Assembly: GCF_905404315.1 (NCBI RefSeq)
Contig: NC_066281.1
Coordinates: 12,800,001 to 12,864,000, forward strand
Source of the DNA: Leptidea sinapis
Taxonomy: Eukaryota > Arthropoda > Insecta > Lepidoptera > Pieridae
Reading direction: 5' to 3'
DNA length: 64,000 nucleotides
The notes under the pieces are model-generated. The model did no database searches. It was not told the origin of the DNA and was given only the letters and a program-made list of their open reading frames with translations. Shown in pieces: positions 22,165 through 32,736 of this stretch. The first letter of the stretch is position 1; each line of letters opens with the position of its first letter. The position numbers and the translations under genes were made by a program.

Positions 22165-23797
22165 TAAATTAGCAATTCTAGTTCCGATCGAGTTAAATAT
22201 AAAAGTATCCGAAACCGATGCAACAGAATATGTAGGGATGCTCAACAACGTCACATATTTAAATCAGTCGATAATCCCGATCCTGCCAAAGTTTGGAAAT
22301 TTTTAAGATCACTTGGTGTTGGGAAACAGCAACAAACAGTTCTTCCTGCTTCACTTAACGTCGATTCTCTTAATAGGCACTTTTCAAGGTCTCCTGTTCT
22401 TCTTGATCACAATACAAAGATAACTACACTAAATACTCTCTCTAATTTCATGAAACAAGCTCCTGAACCTTTCTCTTTCGTACCTTTTACTGAAAGTGAT
22501 GTCAGGAATAACTTACTATCTATTTCCTCAAGAGCCATAGGAAGCGACTGTGTAGGCCGAAACATGATTATTCCAATTATTGACATTCTTCTTCCTATAA
22601 TTAACCACATCCTTAATTTTTCGATTAAATCTAATACTTTCCCAGAAACATGGAAAGAAGCTCACTTAATTCCTTTACCAAAAATTTCAAACCCTCTGAC
22701 TTTTCGCGACTATCGCCCAATATCTATATTCCCTTACCTTTCTTAATTGCTGGAACGGTTAGTTTATAAACAACTCAGTTATTACCTTAATAAATACTGT
22801 CTTCTAAGCCCCGTGCAGTCAGGTTTTCGTCCTGGACACAGCAACGAGACCGCTTTGGTCAAAGTTACGGACGATATTCGTCTCGCTATGGATAACCAAC
22901 AGCTCCATCACTAGCAATCTAAATTCTTCTTTCCACTTATATTGATGATGTTCAAATTTATAGGCACTCCACGTTATCTGATTTACAATCTACAGCTCAT
23001 AGTCTTAATAAGGATCTCGCTACCATATGCGAGTGATGTAAAAATTATGGTGTAATGATAAATCCAGGAAAAACGCAGGCAATTATCATAGGCAGGCAAC
23101 ATCTGATCTCTAAAATTGACTGGGATGTACTGCCTAGACCTCGTGTCAATGATGTTTTAATTCCTTTTAGTAGTAATGTCTAAAATCTAGGCTTACATAT
23201 AGATTCAATTTTTTCTTGGCAGACGCAACTGAATGAAGTAAGTAAAAAAGTTTTCTCCGCACATGGATCCCTGCGCCGGTTACGTAATCTTCTCCCAGTA
23301 CCTAGTAAAATATGTCTTGCGCAGACTTGCCTGCTCTCCATTCTTGATTATGCAGACATTTGCTATCCCGACCTTACCGAGGCTCAGCTGGATAAACTCG
23401 AACGCCTACAAAATTTATGTATTCGCTTCATTTTTAACCTACGTAAATACGATCATGTCTCCTCCTTCCGAAAAAAACTCAACTGGCTTCCTATACGTCT
23501 ACGTCGCAATTCCCACATTCTACACCTTCTTTATTCCATAATTTTTCACCAAAACACTCCTCTTTACCTTAAAGACAGATTTGAGCTACTAGGGTCTCAG
23601 CATGAGCTTTCGTTGCGCTCTGCTGCGAAACAAATACTAAATGTTCCTTTCCATAAATCTGATAGCTATCACTATTCTTTTACCATTAATGCCATCACTC
23701 TTTGGAATCAACTCCCGCTTACTATCCGTCAAGCACAATCATTAGCATCCTGATTTTTAAATCAACTAAAAAAACATTATCTGTCCTCTATTTGATA
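22165..23797 (+). pseudogene. L-B reverse transcriptase region, broken
   Basis: Coding similarity runs in several registers: a linker (VWKFLRSLGVGK), then palm motifs TWKEAHLIPLPKISNP and DYRPISIFPYLS-stop (22742), then QSGFRPGHSNETAL. Next comes an apparent internal deletion near 22915, which removes the region before the catalytic box. The box itself reads L-Y-stop-DDVQIY instead of YADD. Thumb and C-terminal parts follow (NLGLHIDSIFSWQTQL, LSILDYADICYPDL, ITLWNQLPLTIRQAQ). Clearly non-functional. Confidence 0.8.
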
Positions 23798-24000
23798 CAA
23801 TAAATCTGTATGTTTTGTATCCACCAACATAGTTCAACAATTCTGAAATGTTAATTATTGTTCCCACTTTTTACATATTTTACTTTCTCATAAATTTATC
23901 TATATTTTAGTATAGTATATATTATGTATAGTATATATTATGTGTCTCTATATTTTTGACACTTCTTACCCTTTTAATGCATTTCTCTTTTATTGTATTA

Positions 24001-24050
24001 CAAATGGTTGCCTGGAAGAGATCACTATATAGTGATAAGGCCGCCATTTG
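24001..24050 (+). repeat. Nested hairpin in the L-B 3' UTR
   Basis: An outer perfect 7-bp pair (CAAATGG at 24001-24007 with CCATTTG at 24044-24050) encloses a perfect 16-bp palindrome ATCACTATATAGTGAT (24021-24036). The intervening text, GCCTGGAAGAG ... AAGGCCGCC, is a motif I recognise from many insect LINE tails. Likely an RNA structure bound by the element's reverse transcriptase. Confidence 0.7.
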
Positions 24051-24126
24051 CACCATATCATGTAATTATGTATGTTGGTAGTTAAATTATATTTTGTTAA
24101 TGTGGTGTCAAAAAAGTGTAATAAAT

Positions 24127-24146
24127 AAAAAAAATAAGAAATCTTC
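24127..24146. repeat. Right target-site duplication of L-B
   Basis: Exact partner of 20475-20494. Confidence 0.85.
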
Positions 24147-25551
24147 GCATTTTATCCAGGTATTTTGCGAGTAACAATTTTAAAATGCCGTATTAAGAGC
24201 CCAAAATCAATCAGAGAGCTGGTTGTCAATTGATTGGTATAATTTTTTCCACTTATTCAATTATTAATAAATATTTTTGGGAAAACAAAGGTCATTTATT
24301 TCGGTGATGTTATTTTTATCTTATCAGAATACGAATGATTATATGTCCATATTATGTATAGAACGTCATTGGAATTCATCTTTTAATATTTTTTTTTATG
24401 TTATTTGCCATGCTTTCATTCAATAATATTCATATTATTCAAATTTAAACAACTAGTTGACCTCCGCTTAAACTTCGCAATGATACTGATCAGTTACTAA
24501 AAAATAAGAAAATATAATTATTTATTTTAAATATTTAAATTAATCTACGACATAGTAGCAATTATTTTTTTTTGTAATTAATTAACTTAAATACGATTGA
24601 TAAAAAACAATACCAAAAAATTGATACAGCTACATACATAAAGTACAAGTGGGCATGGGCTGTATATTATTTAAAAAAATCATAGAGATCTTCGGAAATT
24701 GCAAAATAATAATAAGAATCAAAAATTATTACTTAGATATAAATCATATTTAAAACGCCAAATTGCCTACTGAGCTAAATAACCTCAGTAAGCAAAAATA
24801 GGATTATATGTACATTGATTATATTGTCATTATTAGGATTCTGTAGCCAAATGGCAAAAAACGGCACCCTTATGGATTCGTCATGTCTGTCTGTCCGTCC
24901 GTCCGTATGACAAAGCCACTTTTTTCCGAAACAATAAGAACTATACTGTTGAAACTTGGCAGATGTATTTCTGTGAACTGCATTGAGTAAGTTAGAGTAC
25001 AAGGCCGGGGACACTCCTGTGATTCCTCTGGTGTTTACGCTGGTTTGTCCTCCTTTTCCATAAAAAATATATATATTTAGTGCCCATGTATCGAATAATA
25101 TTTTGCAGAAATAGCAACTCCAAAGTCCAAACTACGAGTAATAATTTTAAACAAGCACCTTGAATAAATGATATTTGTGAACAAAGTGTTATTATTTCAT
25201 GCAAACGATTTTGAGGACCACCCTTGTTAAAGACCTTCCATTTTCACATACCTAAATTAAAAAATTAAAACCTAATGAAATGTAAAATTTATTCTTTAAC
25301 AAGTTAAATTCTATATTGACTCCTAAGTCGGTCGTAGAAACTGATGTAATAGCTTTTAGCGAGTGGGCAACAGTTGAATTACACAAAAACAGGCAAAAAT
25401 TGTATGACCTATAAGCGGAGCCACAATATAACTGTAGTGATGAGATCAAACACTTATAAAAAACATTATGTTTAATGGTTTTAAGAAGTTTTAAAAAAGA
25501 TTGAACAATTTCTAAGTCAAGACATATACGAGATAAAATAATTATTACCTC
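24147..25551. other. Intergenic DNA with repeat scraps
   Basis: Two scraps are recognisable. At 24852-24906 AAAAAACGGCACCCTTATGG leads into a GTCTGTCTGTCCGTCCGTCC run, a motif widespread in insect repeats. At about 25003-25065 lies a short J1-LINE tail with an internal deletion (GATTCCTCTGGTGTT ... GTTTGTCCTCCTTTTCCATA). No gene. Confidence 0.5.
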
Positions 25552-25936
25552 TAACCCCTCGTTTACACCAAAACACAAGTCAAAAACTTGTTTTAAACAA
25601 AACTTGTAGAATACTTGTCATAACATAATTATTTGTTTTCAACATGTATTCCAATAATTGCAACTTTTATTGTCTGAACCATTCTTGCGTTCACACTGTG
25701 TTGCCAATAAGTTTTTATACAAGTATAAAACAGATTTGCGTTCACATATAGATTTGAGACATGTTTGATACAGTCTGATACAAGGACAGCGTTCACACCA
25801 ACATAAAACATACATGTTTTATTTAACAAGTAGGTATTGTTAATTTTAATGAAATTTATGTATAATACTTATACGTGGATAAAGTTTTAAACATTTACCG
25901 GACAGACCGCTTTTTTGAAGTTATACTTTTGACGCG

Positions 25937-26092
25937 ATGGAGAAAAATGATGAGAGTGAATTTTTACGAAGCGCGCGCACACCGACACCTGAATTCTACA
26001 TCGTGAAGTTAGTTCTAGGTGGCATGAAAATCGATAACTATGTTCAAGTTGTATATTCTAGTATTTTTATATTTAGAACACGTGTTTCGTAA
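25937..26092 (+). other. Short 51-codon frame inside the Harbinger-like element
   Basis: An ATG-initiated frame starting MEKNDESEFLRSARTPTPEF and ending at TAA. It could be the first exon of the second, DNA-binding ORF that Harbinger elements carry, but no Myb or MADF motif is visible. Unproven. Confidence 0.2.
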
Positions 26093-26669
26093 CAGTACAA
26101 TTAAAAAGTGTGAATAAATAAATATTATTTTGGTGTTTTTATTAAATCAATTTCATATACGACGGTGATAGTATTTATTTATTTACTAATAATTTATTAG
26201 TATACCTATATATATTGAATATGAGTGATAAAACTGATTTGAATAAACTGTTTTGAGTGCATTTATAGATTTGAGGTTAATTGTCGGTATGTAGTATAAT
26301 TTATTTACATCGTTAATTAAAAATTATTACATTATCTAAAAAATATATTTTTTTTTTCGTTTTATTTTATTTCTGGTATATTAACAAATTTTATGTGTAA
26401 ATAATAAATAATAATTAATTTTCTATAATTGTTCATATTAACCTTAAATGTGTTTACCTATACTATCTTTGATCTTAACTATTTGTTAAAATTTGATTTA
26501 TTTTTCCATACGCCAAAGAAGTATAACTTCTAACGCGTGTACGTAAGTACACACACTCTTTTTTTTTGTGGAAAAGAAGAAAATAAATGGAGTGGTCAAA
26601 GACATAAGCTTTGTAAGCTTTATAAGAAGAATATGAGTCATCAGTAGGTAGAATTCTCAAATAAATAGC

Positions 26670-26816
26670 TAACAAAAAAAGTGCGTACGCCATCCTTCAA
26701 CGCTGGCAACGCTCCTGTGATTCCTCTGGTGTTGCAAGAGAATGTGTGCGGCGGTGATCACGTATCACTAGGTGACCCGTGCGTACGCTCGTTTGTCCTC
26801 CTTTTCCATAAAAAAA
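26670..26816 (+). repeat. J1 LINE 3' end nested in the Harbinger-like element
   Basis: Aligns with the last ~130 bp of J1 (53970-54105): GGCAACGCTC-TGTGATTCCT, GTGTTGCAAGA, GGCGGTGATCAC and GTACGCTCGTTTGTCCTCC, then CATAAAAAAATAA. A 5'-truncated insertion; target duplication not resolved. Confidence 0.7.
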
Positions 26817-26863
26817 TAATTGCTCTGCTGGAGTGATGGCATCTCGATATCATGTGAATCCTG

Positions 26864-27088
26864 CTAAGAAAAGTATAGTGCAACTTTTTGAAGCAAATTC
26901 TCTAAATTTACTGGTCTCATTCTAACAAAATTTCTGAATCCACTTCTGTCTTCTATTCTTAAATCATTCAATAAGGAACGATAAGCCTCTTCTTGCTGTT
27001 GTCTCCTCAAAAATGATCGCGACCAGTACTTGCGTGGTTTTCTTGACTTTCCTTCATTCTGTATGATGTGCAAGTATACTGCACTCAT
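26864..27088 (-). pseudogene. HARBI1-like transposase N-terminal fragment
   Basis: 74 codons from ATG 27088 on the minus strand. KSRKPRKYWSRSFLRRQQQ and LNDLRIEDRSGFRNFVRM are typical of the N-terminal region of Harbinger transposases and their HARBI1-like relatives in insects. The catalytic DDE region is not present in the rest of the element, so this is an internally deleted copy. Superfamily supported; enzyme activity excluded. Confidence 0.6.
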
Positions 27089-27767
27089 GAAGCAAAGTTC
27101 CGCAATACCTTCACTTTCTATTGTCTGTACCAGTAGTCAATTGTGTTGTCAAATTCATTAACTTCTGCACTGACATGTCTTAAACAAGTTCAGCTACAAG
27201 CCTACAACAAGTATAAAACATGAGAGCATATACATGTAGACAACTAATAGGTGACAAACAATTTCATCAGACAAATTTCATACAAATATTGTCTACGACA
27301 AGTATTATGTTTTTGTATTTTGAAAACATTGAATACAACTTGTATTTTTAATTTGCATGAAACTTGTCAAATACGTGTATATCCGTGTATTACCTTTGTG
27401 TAAACGAGGGGTTACGTTATAAAAAAATCTTGGAAATAATAAATGAAGAAGCCGGAAGTGTAACCATATTCAAAAGTGCCATGAGGGGATAAATGTATTG
27501 CTCTTTGTTGATACAGTGACAACATTAATACAAAGACAACCAATATTTAAACGACTTGACTTACGTCTGTCGTCTGTTACCTAGGTCCTGGTTACTAGGT
27601 CATAATTCCTAAAAAAAAAATATATGTATTTTGTAAACAATTTACCAAAGTCAACAAAGTTACAAAAATACACACTTGAAAATATCAATTTGATTTCTAT
27701 GCGACCACTCAAAAATTTACTGAATTCCTGTTTTATAAATCAGTGTTTATTGAATATTGTAATCGTT

Positions 27768-29146
27768 ATGAATAACTCGGCAGCTAAGGTAGTATTGAAA
27801 TATTTTGATCAATGTAACATTTAATAGAGTTTTATATTTTTTATTGGACAGACACTGGATTTAAAAAAAAATATATTTTTTAAGGTTGGTGAAATATTTA
27901 CTGAAGCTGGTGCTGCTTTCAATAAACTTGCTGAGATGACAATGTTGTTGCATCCTTTAGCAGAACAGACTACTAGGTGAAGTATGAATGACAATATTTA
28001 TAAAAATGTGTATTTGAACACTTTTTTCTGTATAAAATCACATCAACCTTTTATATTTTATTCAGTCCCGCTAGTTCACAGACAAAGACTCCAGTAAAAA
28101 GAAAGCCTGCAGAAGAATGCTTGAATGTTTCAAGCAGTAGCTCTGGCCAGGTAAAGTTTTCAATTTTTTAAATAATAGTAAGCACATAGTAAGAAATAAA
28201 TTAGTCAAAAATAATATGAACATAAGTCAACCAGTGGGAGGCTCCTTTGCACAGGATGCCAGCTAGATTATGGGTACCACAATGGCGCCTATTTCTGCCA
28301 TGAAGCAGTAATGTGTACACATTGTTTCGGCCTGAAGGGGCCATAGCTAGTGAAATTACTGGACGAATGAGACTTAGCATCTTATGTCTCAAGGTGATGT
28401 GTGCAATTGTAGTGCAACTCAAGAATTTTTGGGTTTTTCAAGAATCCTGAGGGGAACTGCATTGTAATGGGTAGGGTGTATCAATTACCATCAGCTTAAT
28501 GTCCTTCTTGTCTCGTCCCTTATCATTAAAAATAAATACTGCCGTAGGAAATTTGTTCCATTGTTTGGTATTGTCATTATTAACTGATGTATTTTTGCCC
28601 ATAACACCAATGATACCCCACCAATAGAATATATTTCTACAATATTAACTCATGCCAACACATACAATCAAGCAGCAAACAGGCAAGTGTCTCACAAATA
28701 AGTACCATATCTGGCCTGTTTTGATGATTGGTCTTTTGCATCACAAACCTAATCAATATTTTTTGTGAAATGTGATTAAAAAAAAAATACAATGTGCTTA
28801 AGACCACATGACAGAAGTGAAAACTTCATCAAGGCAAGCTGTATGATTAACATACAAAACAACACTATGCTCACCAAGCAAGGTTTCTCATAGTGGACTT
28901 GAACAATTTGTTTAGTTGGGTTGATGACAGCCTATCTGTGTACCGGCCTGTTTATGACCATTGACTATTTGTAACTCTTTTTTGGTTTATACAATCCAAT
29001 TCACATCATCCCAAAAGATGTTTCCATTCAAAAAACAATTGTTACAGGTAACTCTGAACATGTTAAATGCAACTGAAATTGATGCTGAGGGACTTGGCAA
29101 TGTTAAATTGGAGTTTGAATCAAGCACAGAGGAAGTACCAACTTAA
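27768..29146 (+). CDS. BAP18: BAP18-like chromatin complex subunit, lacking the SANT domain
   Basis: Four exons: 27768-27788, 27885-27976, 28066-28150 and 29048-29146. All introns have GT/AG ends and phases agree (0, 2, 0), giving 98 aa. The N-terminus (MNNSAAK, VGEIFTEAGAAFNKLAEMTM, LLHP) closely resembles the start of vertebrate BAP18 (C17orf49), a subunit of MLL1/WDR5-type and NURF-type chromatin complexes that reads H3K4me3. The C-terminus (VTLNMLNATEIDAEGLGN) matches the BAP18 end. The middle SANT domain of vertebrate BAP18 is missing: intron 2 is only 89 nt and exon 3 is a short basic, Ser-rich linker (KTPVKRKPAEE). Start chosen because the seven codons before the first donor match the family start. 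Intron 3 holds repeat A copy 2. Acts in the nucleus by inference. Confidence 0.8.
28225..28540 (+). repeat. Interspersed repeat A, copy 2, in BAP18-like intron 3
   Basis: Same landmarks as copy 1 (GGGAGGCTCCTTTGCACAGG, ATGAAGCAGTAATGTGTA, CTTATGTCTCAAGGTGA, TTTTTCAAGAATCCTGA). It lies in the sense orientation of the gene and occupies about a third of the intron. Confidence 0.65.
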
Positions 29147-29168
29147 ACAATTAATTGTATCAATTTTT

Positions 29169-29241
29169 TTTATTTCATTGTATGTTTTACTTATACCTAA
29201 GATTATTTTACTGATTGTAATTAAATGTAGTCATAAATAAA
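29169..29241. terminator. Overlapping poly(A) signals of the convergent gene pair
   Basis: The plus-strand signal AATAAA at 29236-29241 serves the BAP18-like gene, and the minus-strand AATAAA at 29174-29169 serves BCDIN3D. Cleavage 10-30 nt beyond each would place each transcript end inside the other gene's coding end. Stop codons are only 98 bases apart. Confidence 0.65.
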
Positions 29242-29244
29242 AAA

Positions 29245-29979
29245 TTATAATTTATCTCTTTCATTAACCAATTGAATATAACTTTGAATTGTTCTACTCC
29301 ATGTGGACATAGATGATTCATATACTTTTTCATGTGTTTCAGAGCCTAGGACTTCTTCTATCACAGAGCCCACATTTTGCCTTATGTGCAATGTATTAAA
29401 TAACTCAAAATCACCACCAGCCCTTTTAACTCTTCTTTGAGCATTTCTATAACACTTCCATGGCTGAGGCTCAATAACAATAGATCTTGAAATTGTTTTT
29501 AAGAATTTTAAAAAATCAATGAACCTTTCATCCCCACTATTGAGATGAATCCACATAGTCACAGAGAAGCAAAAAGTAATATCAAACATATTGGCTTTGA
29601 AGTTGTCTAAATATTCTATAATTGTTTCACAACCCTCTTTTGTCATAATGTTGCATTGGACAAACTTAATGTTATTGTGAATATTAGAACAGTTCGCCCT
29701 TTCTATCAATATAGGATCTATATCAATTGCTAGAACATGTATACTAGAATTAGGGTACAAAATATTTAAATATGATTTCAATTCAATAGTTAATTCTCCC
29801 GTATTGCAACCAATGTCTAACACCAATACTGGTTTTTCATTACTTGTTATTGTGGGAAACATTGATTCACTAAGATTTTTAATTCTTTCATTAGCAGAAT
29901 GAAATGAGTAATAATTTATAAAATTTCCAAACTTGGTAGCTCCAGGATTTTGTCCAAAATAATCGATTTCAGGTTCCAT
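29245..29979 (-). CDS. BCDIN3D: BCDIN3D, RNA 5'-monophosphate methyltransferase
   Basis: A single-exon frame of 244 aa from ATG 29979 (context CTAAATGG). Residues 6-30 (DYFGQNP...FGNFINYYSFH) are the family lead-in. Residues 51-62 (VLVLDIGCNTGE) are the SAM-binding motif I and 84-89 (AIDIDP) the acidic motif II. The Bin3-type signature follows: FCFSVTMWIHLNSGDERF (137-153) and IEPQPWKCYR (169-178). The known enzyme transfers methyl groups from SAM to the 5' monophosphate of tRNA-His and some pre-miRNAs in the cytoplasm. The length is somewhat shorter than the vertebrate protein. It is convergent with the BAP18-like gene. Confidence 0.9.
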   Translation of the reverse strand: MEPEIDYFGQNPGATKFGNFINYYSFHSANERIKNLSESMFPTITSNEKPVLVLDIGCNTGELTIELKSYLNILYPNSSIHVLAIDIDPILIERANCSNIHNNIKFVQCNIMTKEGCETIIEYLDNFKANMFDITFCFSVTMWIHLNSGDERFIDFLKFLKTISRSIVIEPQPWKCYRNAQRRVKRAGGDFELFNTLHIRQNVGSVIEEVLGSETHEKVYESSMSTWSRTIQSYIQLVNERDKL

Positions 29980-30383
29980 TTAGCAAGTAATAGGTATAAA
30001 TCTTTACTCTTTAGAAAGCTTATGTAGTAGGGACCTGAATGGTAAGGTAATGTTACTATTTCTCTACGAAACAATATGCACGACGACTGACGTTTATTTA
30101 ATTTGTTTTATATATTTAGAGCATTGGTAACAAGGTCATCAGCTCAAACCAAAATACAACAAAAGAAGAATATTATAAGCATTTTTCATTTAACTTGATT
30201 CCAAAAAAAACCTCGTTACGTTCATTGGCCTCGTATAAGATATTTACTGGTATGTAGTTTATGTTGAACGTAGTGTTTAAATTCTCCTTGGTTAAAGTAT
30301 CAGACTTAGAATATTGTAACTTTAATTTTTTAACTGTATCAGTAATCAGATGGTATTTTTTTTTCTTTCACTCTTATTGAGAA
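29980..30383. other. 5' flank of BCDIN3D
   Basis: Holds the presumed BCDIN3D promoter (no TATA/initiator pair that I can fix) and the left flank of the gypsy-B insertion. The bases AGAA at 30380-30383 recur just after the right LTR (35647-35650) and may be the target duplication. Confidence 0.35.
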
Positions 30384-31400
30384 TTTAGAGATTGAGCGTT
30401 TGGAGATTAAATAAAACAACTGCTTCACTGTGAGGAATATGTGGAAGATGATATATTTTACTTTTTTTTTTTTTTTTGCGCCCAAGCAAGGGAATGGGCT
30501 ACCCTCCGGGATAACGACGGGAGGGAGGTGGTGAATGCTCATGCATACCAACGCAGCCTAAGTCTGCGTTGGTTATGTGGGACTCACGTGAAAACCTAGG
30601 TGCCTACCCACTAAACACCACCTGCAGTTGGCTTTGGGCAGGTGCCCTCTAAGCCTACATCGAAGGCGACCTTCTCATGGGGAGAGAGAGGCGCAAGCGG
30701 CACTCCCTATGGAGTTTCCGCTGGGATTGTATATTTTACTTCAGTTACATGATATATATACAAAATCCTTAAAACTAGTTAACCAATTACAATTGTTACT
30801 TAAAAATATTTACAAGTTTAGAAAATACACACCAATACTAAAGCTTACATTTTGACCAATAGTAAAACGTTTCATTCAATAAGAATTGAGAATAATGTTA
30901 TGTGTTCTATCTCGCTCTAAAACTAATGCTATCGCAGTAAACCGGCCAGCGAGCGCGCGCTTGTGTAAACTCGCATCGAACCCCGATCATCTGATGTCAA
31001 TGAGCATTTAGCACCTACTCTGTCGCTCATTGATTAAAATTGAATGAATAGTGATCGACGCCCCGTCGCTTCAGTCGAGTACGCTCGGCCTTGCTGTGAG
31101 GTTGTGTAACGCGGAGCATATGACTGATCACGTGAGTATATCTGCGGTCTTCGAGAGAACGTGACGATGCTTGTACTTCGATGAGTGACTACTGGTGATC
31201 TGCATGATTCTATTACTTGATGTACAGCATTATGAAATGGTTCTTATAAGAGCTAATATTACGGTATATAAAATAAAATGTTCATTTCAGAACGAATCTT
31301 TCGGCATACGCTTATTACAGTTAATATGCACGTTTTATATTTCTACGATCTATAATGCTACGAAGTTACAAGTTAGATATTAGACATTAGTACAGCTACA
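30384..31400 (-). repeat. Gypsy-B copy 1, left (3') LTR with LINE insertion
   Basis: Matches 34873-35646 along its length apart from the 268-bp J2 fragment and a deletion of about 30 bp near 31390. GCAGTAAACCG-CCAGCGAGC and GTTGTGTAACGCGGAGCATA are shared with the right LTR. Outer edges are uncertain by about 10 bp. Confidence 0.8.
30452..30739 (-). mobile_element. 5'-truncated J2 LINE inserted in the gypsy-B LTR, 10-bp TSD
   Basis: TATATTTTAC is duplicated at 30452-30461 and 30730-30739. The 268-bp insert starts with a T-run (poly(A) on the minus strand) and then matches the J2 3' end (56265-56512) with only about two differences over 250 bp. It is therefore a recent insertion of the same LINE family. 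Confidence 0.9.
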
Positions 31401-32640
31401 GGAGTCCCCTTCAAGTGAAACGCACCGGCAACTTGATGTGTCGGCCTGTTCTTGACATTTTGATATGCTGGGACGTCAAGTTGTTCGTAGGGTCTGGTAT
31501 CTTGGGTATTGGTGGTATGTCGGTAAGGTTATTGGTAATTTGTACAGGTACAGGTAATGCATATGATGAATTATTTTCTTCAGTTTCATTTAATAAATAT
31601 GCAGGTTTTAAACGGTCGATCGATATGTTTGTTTGACGACCTTAACTGAATGGTAAAAACTTTACCGCTTCGTTTGATAACACGGTACGGTTCTTCATAT
31701 GGTGTTTGTAATGGTGGTTTTACTGAATCTATTCTAATAAACACATGACTGCATGTATGTAAGTCTTGATGAACAAATATGTGTTTGTTATTACGATGTG
31801 AAGTAGGTGAGTGTGGTTTATTAGCTGCGATATGGGTACGTAACTTATCAACGTAGGTATGATCCAATGAGGTAGATAATGTTGGTGTGCTTATGTCGAA
31901 GAAACCACTATTTAGACGAAGGTTATAACCGTATGTTAGTTCAGCGGCGCTAACGCCTGTGTCCGATCGTAGAACTGCGCGCAGGCCTAATAATACGGTT
32001 GGTAGTTCATTGATCCATGAACAGGTGTTTGTTAACCTTGAACGAAGGGCTTTCTTTAAGCAACGATGAAAGTGTTCTACCTTTCCGTTACTCTTTGGGT
32101 TATAGCTAGTACTTCGTATCCGTTAAACTCCCATAGTTTTCATGAGGTTGGTAAACAGGGTGCTTTCGAATTGTAGACCTTGATCACTTGTTAGTGTCGC
32201 TGGTCATCCAAATCTTGAGATCCAGTGATTGTAGATGATATCTGCAATTGTTTCGGCTGTAATATTATCGCTAGGGATTGCCTCAGGCCAACAGGCCAAT
32301 TGTTATCAGATAACGATGTCCTTGAGCAGAGGTAGGTAGAGGTCCAACAATATCTATGTGTATATACTGAAAGCGATCGGTTGCGTCAAAACATTGAATT
32401 TTGCTGACTGTGTGGCGTTCTATTTTACTTTTCTAACAATTTATACAAGTTTTACTCCACTTCCCGATGTCGATATTCATTGAAGGCCAAAAGAATTTTT
32501 GAGATATTAATTTACGTGATGTTAGTATTCCTGGGTGAGTAATATTATGTACCTACACTATTCAAAATTTGTTTGCGGAATTCTGTAGGTAAGTAAGGAC
32601 GAACATGACTTGTTGATGTTTTGCAATATAATTCTAGGTT
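31401..32640 (-). pseudogene. Gypsy-B copy 1 integrase remnant
   Basis: Minus-strand coding similarity in several frames. The clearest part (31867-31586) contains DHTYVDKLRTHIAANKPHSP, VFIRIDSVKPPLQTPYEEPY and RVIKRSGKVFTIQLRS, the C-terminal part of a Ty3/gypsy integrase. Upstream, towards 32640, pieces of the zinc-binding and catalytic core (HIDIVGPLPTSAQGHRY) can be read between stops. Non-functional. Confidence 0.7.
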
Positions 32641-32736
32641 CGTGTTAGGTACATTTATTTTCTTGTAGGTTAAGTTTGGTTGTTGAATGAGTTGTGTTAT
32701 GCTGCTGTCTCGCTCTTGTGCGTACGCTATCTCGCT

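Larger units (their letters stand above)
20495..24126 (+). mobile_element. LINE L-B, complete ends, 20-bp TSD
   Basis: The 20-mer AAAAAAAATAAGAAATCTTC ends at 20494 and recurs at 24127-24146, bracketing about 3.6 kb. Inside, in order, are a 5' UTR with tandem repeats (to 21075), an endonuclease frame, a broken RT region and a 3' UTR with a nested hairpin. The A-run makes the exact 3' edge uncertain by several bases. The copy is dead in the RT region but both ends are present. It sits about 100 bp beyond the L-A tail. Confidence 0.85.
25552..27414. mobile_element. Harbinger-like DNA transposon with 17-bp TIRs
   Basis: TAACCCCTCGTTTACAC at 25552-25568 is the exact reverse complement of 27398-27414, bounding 1,863 bp. 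Subterminal regions repeat ACAAGT-type words in both orientations (for example ACAAGTATAAAAC near 25723 and 27209). A HARBI1-like exon lies inside on the minus strand. Outer TAA and TTA fit a TWA target, but a clean duplication is not visible. A J1 LINE tail is nested inside. The right end is about 350 bp upstream of the BAP18-like start codon. Confidence 0.7.
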
